From positions 3,664,501 through 3,728,500 of the forward strand of contig NZ_AP024154.1 of assembly GCF_015533855.1 (NCBI RefSeq): DNA of 64,000 nt. Direction: 5' to 3'. The position numbers and the translations under genes are program-made. Below the pieces are notes generated by a model. That model saw only the letters and a list, made by a program, of their open reading frames with translations, was not told the origin of the DNA and searched no databases. Shown in pieces: positions 49,380 to 57,322 of the stretch (the first letter of the stretch is position 1; every line of letters starts with the position of its first letter). This DNA comes from Echinicola sp. 20G. GTDB taxonomy: Bacteria; Bacteroidota; Bacteroidia; Cytophagales; Cyclobacteriaceae.

Positions 49380-50564
49380 ATGAAACTAGCATTTGTATCT
49401 CCATACCCGCCAAGCCAAGTTACCTTGAATGAATATGGCTATCACTTGATCAGGAGTTTTATTGGAAAGCCTGGGATTGATCATATTTATGTACTAACCA
49501 ATCATTTGGAAAACAATGATGATTATGAAAAGTATGCATGTGAAGGACTTGAAATTATCCCATGTTGGAAATTTAATGATTGGAGGGCTACTTGGTCCAT
49601 CCGTAAAAAATTAAAGGAACTTCAGCCGGATGCTGTAGTCTCCAACTTGCAGTTTATGACATTTGGTTCTGGAAAAATTCAAGCTGCTTTGGGACTGTTT
49701 ACGCCATGGATGTGTCGCTTGATCGGTATTCCTTCAGTGGTGATTTTGCATAATATCACGGAGACGGTGAAACTGGAAACTATAGGTATGGCTGATAAAA
49801 AATGGAAAGGAAAGTTATTTCTGTGGATTGGAGAGCAATTGACAAAGATTATTCTTCAAGCCGATGTAGTAGGTGTAACGATATCACAATATGTGACCAT
49901 ATTGAAAGAGAAATATAGAAAGGACAATGTGGTGCTACTGCCACATGGTAACTTTGAATTGCCGGAAAGAAAGCCTTTGCAAGAGCCTTTATCAGAAATA
50001 GAATTGATGGCATTTGGGAAGTTTGGAACTTATAAGAAGGTGGAAGTAATGTTGGACGCAGTTAAGCTATTGGAGGAGAAATATCCCTCACTAAGCTTTT
50101 CTGCTACGGTTGCTGGTACTGATAACCCTAATGTAAAAGGATATATTGATAGCGTGAAAGAACAATATAAAGATATGCCCAATGTGAAATACACGGGATA
50201 TGTTCCGGAAGAAGCCGTAGCAGATATTTTTCATGATAGTACTTTTGTAGTGTTTCCTTACACCACCACAACTGGAAGTTCAGGGATCTTACATCAAGCA
50301 GGTTCTTATGGTAGGGCTTGTATACTGCCTAAAATCGATGATTTGGAAAGAGTGGTTGAGGAAGAAGGTTATGATGGTGCCTTCTTCAAAACAGATGATG
50401 CAGTGAGTCTGGCCCAAGCGGTAGAAAGCTTAGTAGAGGATCCATCTAGAAGAAAAAACATAGAAGACAAGAATTATGCAGCTGCAAAAGGGTTGCCCAT
50501 GAGTGAGTTAGCAGAGTGGTACCTTAGCCATATTTATAGATTGACAAAATTTAAATTGAACTAG
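49380..50564 (+). CDS. GT4 family glycosyltransferase
   Basis: A 394-residue GT-B-fold glycosyltransferase. The N-terminal domain has AFVSPYPPSQVTLNEYGYHLI. The C-terminal nucleotide-sugar domain has AFGKFGTYKKVEVMLDAVKLL, VKYTGYVPEEAVADIF and PYTTTTGSSGILHQAGSYGRACILP, the last being the retaining E/S-type donor site in which the usual ExxxxxxE is changed to GSSGILHQA. No signal peptide or membrane helix is seen. It would add a sugar to a growing lipid-linked glycan on the cytoplasmic side. Donor and acceptor are unknown. Confidence 0.88.
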   Translation: MKLAFVSPYPPSQVTLNEYGYHLIRSFIGKPGIDHIYVLTNHLENNDDYEKYACEGLEIIPCWKFNDWRATWSIRKKLKELQPDAVVSNLQFMTFGSGKIQAALGLFTPWMCRLIGIPSVVILHNITETVKLETIGMADKKWKGKLFLWIGEQLTKIILQADVVGVTISQYVTILKEKYRKDNVVLLPHGNFELPERKPLQEPLSEIELMAFGKFGTYKKVEVMLDAVKLLEEKYPSLSFSATVAGTDNPNVKGYIDSVKEQYKDMPNVKYTGYVPEEAVADIFHDSTFVVFPYTTTTGSSGILHQAGSYGRACILPKIDDLERVVEEEGYDGAFFKTDDAVSLAQAVESLVEDPSRRKNIEDKNYAAAKGLPMSELAEWYLSHIYRLTKFKLN

Positions 50565-50566
50565 AT

Positions 50567-51070
50567 ATGGAAGGATATTTACGATTGGGAATTGAGCGTT
50601 TTTTAGCTTTGTTTTATCCTGTTTTTAAGAAACTACTTCCCTATCAGGTATATGCATATCTGGCAGTTGGGGGAATCAATACAGCCTTAAATATTCTTCT
50701 TTTCATTCTTTTTTTCCAATGGATTCTTCCTATAGAAGGGATGGCAATTGGAGGATATGGTATAGCCTCCTATACAATCGCATTGTTAATGGCCTTTTTG
50801 ATCACTATTCCTACAGGCTTTTGGCTTAGCAAGTATTTTGCTTTCAATTCTAATAAACACTGCCAAAAAGCCAAAGCTGCTGGACAGTTAGGAAAGTATT
50901 TCTTGGTTGTTTTACAAGGGTTGGTCAGTGATTATGCATTGTTGAAATTATTGATTGAGGTTTGTCATATTTACCCCACGATAGCTAAAGTACTTTCTAC
51001 AATGATTGTATTGCTGATCAATTACCTACTTCAAAAGCACTTTACCTTTAAAACCAAAATGCAACAATAA
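50567..51070 (+). CDS. GtrA family membrane protein
   Basis: A 167-residue protein with four membrane helices and the GtrA pattern (YLAVGGINTALNILLFILFF; GFWLSKYFAFNS; LLINYLLQKHFTFKTK). GtrA-type proteins are thought to flip polyprenyl-phosphate-linked sugars across the inner membrane. With the GT2 (lipid-phosphate sugar synthase) and the GT-C-like protein in this cluster it could form a three-part system that decorates a glycan outside the membrane. It is the last gene of the operon, 2 bases after the GT4 stop. Confidence 0.88.
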   Translation: MEGYLRLGIERFLALFYPVFKKLLPYQVYAYLAVGGINTALNILLFILFFQWILPIEGMAIGGYGIASYTIALLMAFLITIPTGFWLSKYFAFNSNKHCQKAKAAGQLGKYFLVVLQGLVSDYALLKLLIEVCHIYPTIAKVLSTMIVLLINYLLQKHFTFKTKMQQ

Positions 51071-51098
51071 TTGAAACAGCCGTGAATATTCAGTAGGC

Positions 51099-54000
51099 CT
51101 AGTCTTTGATGTATTTGTCTAAGGCAATGATGGCCTGCTGGATTTCTTCTAGAGTCATTTTAATATCCTTGACAAGCTCTTCGTCATTAAAATCATAATC
51201 TTTTTTTGTTTCTAATTTTGCAGAGAGATCAGCAAGTTTGTCCATGCGCATGGTACATGCTGAACCATATAGTTTATGGGCAGTTATATTTAAGCCGCTG
51301 CTTTGATTTCTTAGAATCTTATTTAATTCTTCTGAAGATTTGATAAGTTCTTTTTTGCCTGATTTTAATATGATTTGAAACATTTCACTTTCTATGTCGG
51401 GAAAGCCTAAGATTTGTTTAAGGTTTTCAATATTAAAGTCTGTCTCAGAAGCTAATTCCTTAGGGCCTATTACAAGGTTTTTAGAATCGGAGAGGTGCCA
51501 CTTTTCCAATAACTTTATAAGGTCTTCTTCTACAAAAGGTTTAGCAATAAAGTCATTCATGCCAGCATTTAAACACTTTTCACGCTCTCCTTTAATGTTT
51601 CCGGCAGTTAGAGCAATGATCAGAATGCTGCGATTATTGAAGCGTTTCCTGATTTCTTGGGTAGCTTCATAACCATTCATTTCTGGCATTTGGATGTCCA
51701 TGAAAATGATATCAGGAAGTTCTTCTTCACAAACTTCTAACGCTTCAATTCCATTTTTAGCTTCAAGAACTCTAGTGATCGGAGAGAGGTTATTGACTAC
51801 AGTTTTTGCCAAAAGCATATTAATTGTATTGTCTTCTACAATTAAGATTTTAGTGTCTTTTGGTAAAATGGATTTTTTAGTGTCTTTTTGTGGCTTTGAT
51901 TTTTTATGATCTTGTTTCCTGTTGATGGTCATCAGGGCATCATACATTTCCTGGATTTTAATAGGTTTTACCAGTTTCATTTTTACCCCTAATTCCTTAC
52001 AGGCTCTTAAGATGTTTTCATCATCAGAAGAGCTGTGGAGGAATATAATAGGTTGATGTTCAAAGCTTTCTCTGATCTTTCTAATGGTTTCTATACCATT
52101 CATGTAAGGCATATGATAATCCATCAATATTACATCAAACTTTTCTCCATCAATTAATTTTTGGATGGCTTCAAATCCATTTTTGGCCTGAGCTGTTTCG
52201 ATACCGCGCAAAGCGAGCATTCTTTCTAGAATCATGCGATTATTGTCGTTATCATCAACAATTAAAACATTTTTTAATCCTAATTCAGCCTGCCAAATCT
52301 CTGGATCCCCATGTTCGCATTTTACTTTCAAGTCGAAATAGAATTTACTTCCTTTATTGGGTTCACTTTCCAGTTGAAGTTTGCTGTCCATCAGTTTTAA
52401 AAGGCTGTTTGAAATGGTCAAACCAAGTCCTGTTCCTCCATATTTTTTTGTCGTACTAAGGTCTTCCTGCGAGAAGGCTTCAAAAATCTTCAATTGCTTT
52501 TCAGGCTTGATTCCTATTCCAGTATCACTAACTGAAAACCTGATAAGTATTTCTTGGTTTTTATCAATTTTGCTCATGGGCATCAATTGGAGCTCTATTT
52601 CACCTTTTTCTGTGAACTTTGAGGCATTCCCCAAAAGATTGACCATGACTTGCTTCAGTCTGACACTATCCACCCAAATGTATCGCGGAATATCAGGATG
52701 AATGTTGAGAAGCATCTCCAGTCCCTTTTTATGGACCTCATAGGTGATGATATCACTGGCTTGGTCACTTAGTTCGTATAAGTCGCATTTATCAATGTCC
52801 AAGTCCAATTTACCAGCTTCAATTTTTGAGAAATCAAGGATATCATTGATAATGTTTAGTAATGCATTGCCGGATTGATTGACAATGGAAAGGTACTGGG
52901 CTTGGGTATCAGTCAACTCAGTTTTTAGGACTAAATCAGTAAATCCAATCACCCCATTTAACGGGGTTCTAATTTCATGGCTCATATTGGCCAAAAACTC
53001 AGATTTGGCAATACTAGCCTGCTCAGCCATGATTTTTGCCTTTTTAAGTTCATCTCTTTGCAGACATGCTTCGGTAATGTCTTGGGTAAGCATCATGATT
53101 CCACCGATCGTGCCGTCAAACTGATGCCAAGGCCTAACTTCCCATCGCAGATATTGGTCATGATCCCAGCCGTCAGGTCTCCAAATATCTTCTTCGTTAC
53201 TGATTACTTCACCTTTAAGGCACCTGGAATGAATGGATTTCCACTCATCTGAAATATTTCCAAAAACCTCATAGTGAGATTTGTTTTTAATGTCTTTCCC
53301 CTGCAATTGATATTCTTCTATCCATCGATTACTATAAGCTATATAGCGAATCTCAGTATCAAACATGGCTACAGCCGCTGGCGCATGTGTTACAAAAGCA
53401 TTTAACCTGGCCTTTTCAATAAACAAGTCATGCTCGGCTTGTTTTCTTTCTGTAATATCGGTGGCCATTCCCAAATATCCAGTTATTTCACCCTCCGCAT
53501 TTCTCATCGTTGTAACTGCAAGTTGAACAAAAAGCTTGCTGCCGTCTTTACGAATGTAGGTCCATTCTCTCTCCTCAGCACCTTTTAACTCAGACCTGAA
53601 AACAAAAACCCTAAAGCCTGATATATCATGCCCATACTTCTCGCTGAGTTCCTTTCCTCTGGCTTCAACTTCTTCTGGGTCGTGAATGATAGCTGGACTT
53701 TGTTTGCCTACCATCTCATCCGCCGAATAACCTAACATTTTTTCTGCTCCTTTATTGAAAACAGTAATAACACCTTCAGTATCAGTAGAAATAATACTTA
53801 CTTCGGAAGAAGCGTTTTGAATATCTTCCAGTAGCTTTTTTGACTTAATAATTTCTAGTTCGTAATGTTTCTTTTCATTAACATCTTGAAAGGTTCCAAA
53901 CAGTCTAATACACTTACCATCTTTAAATTGTGGTTTTCCAATGGCCCTAACCCATATTTCCTTTCCTGTGGCGGTGATTAATTCAAGTTCTAAGTCATAG

Positions 54001-55034
54001 GGTTCACCTTTAGTGACAGCTTTTTCTACTGCTTTTTGAATGGCTTCACGGTTTTTACCTTTTTTGTAGAAAGTGATGGCACTGTCTGAGTTTGGAATGT
54101 AATCAGCCGAAACTTCATGGATTTCTCGTGTCACATCTGACCAGTACAAAGTATTGTTGATAAAGTCAGCTTCCCATCCTCCAACACGGGCTACACTGTT
54201 GGTTTGCTCTAGCATTTCCTTTAGTCTATTGTACTCGTGTTCTAGTTTGTACCTTTCGGAAATATCCAGTGCGTTGCCTAAAATAAATTTATCTCCATGA
54301 ATGTTTTTTTGGAGAACGTTGGTGTATAACCACATTCTTTCAGAACCATCTTTATGGAGGGTTTTCATGGTCCCACTGCTATGGCCTTTTTGACGAATTT
54401 CGTCCAGATAATGCTTGATGCCCCCAATATGATGCTTCGGAATGATATCAAACAATGATTTTCCTATAAGCTCTTTCTTTTCATAGCCCAAACTTCTAGC
54501 ACTGGCAGTATTGATCAAAATGAGTTTTCCTTCAAGATCATGCGTACACATCAGCCCCATTGATTCTTCAAAAAAATTTCTAAACTGATTTTCTGAATAG
54601 TTGATATTTTCAAGTTCCAGTTTATTGATATACTTTGAATTGATTTCTTCAGTCAGTAAGGTAATTGATGATAGTGTTTCTTGACTTACTTTTTCGGAGG
54701 GCTCAACCAAGATCAAAAAGCCTTTGGATTCCTGATAACCATCATTAAATGGAGAAATTATTAGAGACTTGATAGATTGACCTTGAAAGTCAAGATTAAC
54801 CTTTTGATGGGTGATGACTTTGATTTCTTTGGTAAGATTTATAAAGAAATCATTATTCTTACTAATCGATACTTCATCAAAGCCGATTTCAGATAACAAA
54901 TGAAATTGTCCTTCTTGACAAACAGCAACGAATGCAAACTTAGCTTTCGCCGTGATCAAAGCCACATTAAGTAATCTTTCGTAATTTCCACTAAGTGCTG
55001 TCTCGAAATCTCGAGATTTATTTTTTTGAGGCAT
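51099..55034 (-). CDS. PAS-rich hybrid histidine kinase with two receivers and HPt
   Basis: A 1,311-residue cytoplasmic kinase. Residues 1-~130 look GAF-like. Five or so PAS/PAC units follow (~140-660; RNFFEESMGLMCTHDLEGKLILINTASARSLGY; VSIISTDTEGVITVFNKGAEKMLGY). The HisKA histidine is in MSHEIRTPLNG near 686, with an ATPase containing GTGLGLTISNSLLKLM. Two receivers have their Asp in VILMDYHMP (~972) and IIFMDIQMP (~1112). An HPt histidine lies in NITAHKLYGS (~1250). No membrane helix is seen, so the input is cytoplasmic. No response regulator gene adjoins it. It is convergent with the glycan operon. Confidence 0.92.
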   Translation of the reverse strand: MPQKNKSRDFETALSGNYERLLNVALITAKAKFAFVAVCQEGQFHLLSEIGFDEVSISKNNDFFINLTKEIKVITHQKVNLDFQGQSIKSLIISPFNDGYQESKGFLILVEPSEKVSQETLSSITLLTEEINSKYINKLELENINYSENQFRNFFEESMGLMCTHDLEGKLILINTASARSLGYEKKELIGKSLFDIIPKHHIGGIKHYLDEIRQKGHSSGTMKTLHKDGSERMWLYTNVLQKNIHGDKFILGNALDISERYKLEHEYNRLKEMLEQTNSVARVGGWEADFINNTLYWSDVTREIHEVSADYIPNSDSAITFYKKGKNREAIQKAVEKAVTKGEPYDLELELITATGKEIWVRAIGKPQFKDGKCIRLFGTFQDVNEKKHYELEIIKSKKLLEDIQNASSEVSIISTDTEGVITVFNKGAEKMLGYSADEMVGKQSPAIIHDPEEVEARGKELSEKYGHDISGFRVFVFRSELKGAEEREWTYIRKDGSKLFVQLAVTTMRNAEGEITGYLGMATDITERKQAEHDLFIEKARLNAFVTHAPAAVAMFDTEIRYIAYSNRWIEEYQLQGKDIKNKSHYEVFGNISDEWKSIHSRCLKGEVISNEEDIWRPDGWDHDQYLRWEVRPWHQFDGTIGGIMMLTQDITEACLQRDELKKAKIMAEQASIAKSEFLANMSHEIRTPLNGVIGFTDLVLKTELTDTQAQYLSIVNQSGNALLNIINDILDFSKIEAGKLDLDIDKCDLYELSDQASDIITYEVHKKGLEMLLNIHPDIPRYIWVDSVRLKQVMVNLLGNASKFTEKGEIELQLMPMSKIDKNQEILIRFSVSDTGIGIKPEKQLKIFEAFSQEDLSTTKKYGGTGLGLTISNSLLKLMDSKLQLESEPNKGSKFYFDLKVKCEHGDPEIWQAELGLKNVLIVDDNDNNRMILERMLALRGIETAQAKNGFEAIQKLIDGEKFDVILMDYHMPYMNGIETIRKIRESFEHQPIIFLHSSSDDENILRACKELGVKMKLVKPIKIQEMYDALMTINRKQDHKKSKPQKDTKKSILPKDTKILIVEDNTINMLLAKTVVNNLSPITRVLEAKNGIEALEVCEEELPDIIFMDIQMPEMNGYEATQEIRKRFNNRSILIIALTAGNIKGEREKCLNAGMNDFIAKPFVEEDLIKLLEKWHLSDSKNLVIGPKELASETDFNIENLKQILGFPDIESEMFQIILKSGKKELIKSSEELNKILRNQSSGLNITAHKLYGSACTMRMDKLADLSAKLETKKDYDFNDEELVKDIKMTLEEIQQAIIALDKYIKD

Positions 55035-55341
55035 TTGATTGAATTTATAATCTGTTTGTATCCGAAATTTAGTTATTCGTAAACTTTAATTAACTATATT
55101 TTTTCTTTAAAAAAAAGAAGTTTGTTGAAGCAGTTTCAATCTGCTTTTTGATGGGTTTTAATTGCTTTTTTTTGTATTGAGTTAGAATATATTTGCATTA
55201 GACTTGAAGTGATATTATTACGAAATTTTTCAAAATTCAAAAATTACTAGAGAGAGGATATGCAGCTAAGCTGTTCTTTTAAGGGTTTATACTGTTTGTA
55301 TTAAGGAAAATATTGATATTGAATGCTTAAACTTATTTAAA
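55035..55341 (+). promoter_or_regulatory. Intergenic region with GH43 promoter
   Basis: 307 AT-rich bases between the divergent kinase and GH43 genes. TATATTTG at 55188-55195 matches the -7 consensus for the plus strand, with an ATTG 23 bases before it. That leaves a leader of about 140 bases before the GH43 ATG. No gene is seen here. Confidence 0.5.
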
Positions 55342-56355
55342 ATGGATGTTTTAAAACTGTACAACTATACATATCGGCTATATCTATTGCTAACGATCTT
55401 GATTTACTGTTTTGTAACATTGGACTTGAAAGCTCAAGATCAACCAGGTCATAATAGGGTTCTAAATATGGCAGATCCTACAGTTTTTTATTATGATGGA
55501 ATCTATTATTTGTATGGAACATATCGTGCAGATGAGGGTTTTCAGGTGTATGAATCTACTAATTTGAAGGAGTGGAAAGGTCCCTCTGGGAAACTATCCG
55601 AGGGGTTTTGTCTGAGAAAGGAGAACGTTTATGGAGATAGGGGCTTTTGGGCTCCTCAGGTTTTTGAAAAGGACGGGATCTTTTATATGGCCTATACAGC
55701 CAATGAGCACATTTCAATTGCCAAAAGCAAAAGTCCTTTAGGGCCATTTGAGCAAGAAAGTCAATTACCAATAGGAAGGGAAGCTGAGCGAAAAATTGAT
55801 CCTTTTATTTACAATGCACCCAATGGAAAAACCTATATGTACTATGTCAAAGTGGCCAATGGAGGAAATAGAATTTATGTTTCAGAAATTACTCCCGATT
55901 TTAAAGGTTTAATAGAAGAGAGTACCAAACTTTGCATAGAAGCTACTAACCCTTGGGAAAATTTTGAAGATGCTGAATGGACAGTAACAGAAGGGCCTTC
56001 TATTCTTTTTCATAAGGGGCTTTATTATATGGTCTATAGTGCCAATGACTTCCGTAGTCAGCACTATGCAGTCGGCTATGCTGTTAGTGATAGTCCGGAT
56101 GGTCCATGGAAAAAGTGGCAGCAACCCATTTTGAAAATGGAAGACGTGGGAGTTCCAGGAACAGGTCATGGCGACTTCTTCTTAGGTGAAGACGGAAGGA
56201 TGTATTATGTTTTTCACACGCATTTTTCAAAAGAACAAGTAGCTCCCAGAAAAACAGCTATAATCCAAGCTGACTTTGTGGAAAATGATAAAGGAGAAAT
56301 CGTACTTACCATGAATCCGGATACATGGAGGTATTTGGAGGAACAGCGAAAGTAA
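55342..56355 (+). CDS. Glycoside hydrolase family 43 protein
   Basis: A 337-residue exported enzyme (signal peptide ending LDLKAQ), five-bladed propeller type. Three catalytic positions are visible: Asp in NMADPTVFYYDG (base), Asp in RKIDPFIY (pKa modulator) and Glu in TVTEGPSILFH (acid). WAPQVFEKDGIFYMAYTA is typical. GH43 enzymes act on arabinose- or xylose-containing glycans (arabinofuranosidase, xylosidase, arabinanase). It is a single-domain form without a carbohydrate-binding module, on the same strand as a GH127 gene 970 bases on. Confidence 0.9.
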   Translation: MDVLKLYNYTYRLYLLLTILIYCFVTLDLKAQDQPGHNRVLNMADPTVFYYDGIYYLYGTYRADEGFQVYESTNLKEWKGPSGKLSEGFCLRKENVYGDRGFWAPQVFEKDGIFYMAYTANEHISIAKSKSPLGPFEQESQLPIGREAERKIDPFIYNAPNGKTYMYYVKVANGGNRIYVSEITPDFKGLIEESTKLCIEATNPWENFEDAEWTVTEGPSILFHKGLYYMVYSANDFRSQHYAVGYAVSDSPDGPWKKWQQPILKMEDVGVPGTGHGDFFLGEDGRMYYVFHTHFSKEQVAPRKTAIIQADFVENDKGEIVLTMNPDTWRYLEEQRK

Positions 56356-56356
56356 A

Positions 56357-56740
56357 TTATAGAAGCGACAAGGATAGTATAGATAAAGTCAATAGCATAG
56401 CCCCATAAAACATGCTATTGATTGATGAAAATATAGCCTGCAGCCCAGTCCTTATTTCTGTAAAAATATTCTTTGGCGAAAGTGTTAGCTCGGAATAGAA
56501 ATTACCAAGTGATTGGTCAGGGAATTGTTTGTATACTTTTTCGCGATAAACAAAGTAACTGTCCATTAGCCAAAATAGAATGGTAGGGATAAAGGCGAAA
56601 AGTAAATAGTGCAAGTTTGTAGTAGAGGCGGCCAGTACTAATACAATAGAAATGTTGGAAATTGCAATAAGCTTCACAATGATGGAATTCTTTTCCATAA
56701 TGAGAATACAATTCTTTGAAGAACTTAGATTTTTTTTCAT
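56357..56740 (-). CDS. Small two-helix membrane protein of unknown function
   Basis: A 127-residue protein (or 113 from the ATG at 56698, MEKNSIIVKLIAIS). Hydrophobic helices lie at ~22-45 and ~105-127, with the motif TILFWLMDSYFVYREKVYKQF between. That pattern (NS..K before helix 1 and FW..D.Y after helix 2) resembles small Bacteroidota membrane proteins of ~170 residues, from memory. The C-terminal half appears short. It ends one base from the GH43 stop. Function unknown. Confidence 0.5.
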   Translation of the reverse strand: MKKNLSSSKNCILIMEKNSIIVKLIAISNISIVLVLAASTTNLHYLLFAFIPTILFWLMDSYFVYREKVYKQFPDQSLGNFYSELTLSPKNIFTEIRTGLQAIFSSINSMFYGAMLLTLSILSLSLL

Positions 56741-57322
56741 ATTCTAAAAGCTTAAAAATGGGAGGTTATGTGTGGTAACCTTGATCCCTTAATTACTAGT
56801 CGGTTAATCTGTGTTGATAAATTTAATAGTGGCAATTTTTGGTACAATTGCCATTACCCTTATTCCTTGCGGATCATAAAGGTACCAGTTTAGTAATTAC
56901 AATAAAATACCATGAATACGGTATTTATCTACAATAAAATGCTGATTAGTTATTTTTAAGGGTAATAAAAGTAGGTTAAAAAAAGTAAATATCAAACAGG
57001 TTTAAATAAGTGTTTTTTTTACATTTTTATTTGAACAAAATTTTTTAAAAGGTAATTTAGAACAATGATAGTTACAGGTGATCAGGCTTTTATAGAAAAT
57101 AGCCACTTTAAAGCTTAAGAAAGAAGATTTAGAGTACACCCAAAATAAAAAACATAAAAAAGGAGAAGGAGTTCGACATGCTAAAATTATATTTTTTTAG
57201 TAGAAAAATATTTACAAAGGTGTTGTGGAATAGCCTGATTTATAAATGCTTCTCAGCGCCTTTTGAATTTAATTTTTCATCCGATCAAGGACAAATAAGA
57301 AACCCCATATAGCCAATCTTTC
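56741..57322. other. Long intergenic region with two hairpins
   Basis: 582 bases. Two small perfect stems are present: TGGCAATT/AATTGCCA (56830-56853) and AAATACC/GGTATTT (56905-56926). The last 135 bases include a short open frame with a good ribosome site (57178-57312, listed separately). There is otherwise no gene. The size suggests a long regulated leader for the GH127 gene. Confidence 0.5.
57178..57312 (+). CDS. Possible 44-codon leader ORF before GH127
   Basis: ATG at 57178 is preceded by AGGAGAAGGAG, a strong Shine-Dalgarno that is rare among the genes of this window. It encodes 44 residues with a basic, hydrophobic N-terminal half (MLKLYFFSRKIFTKVLWN) and ends 10 bases before the GH127 ATG. 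It may be a regulatory leader peptide or chance. Confidence 0.3.
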   Translation: MLKLYFFSRKIFTKVLWNSLIYKCFSAPFEFNFSSDQGQIRNPI

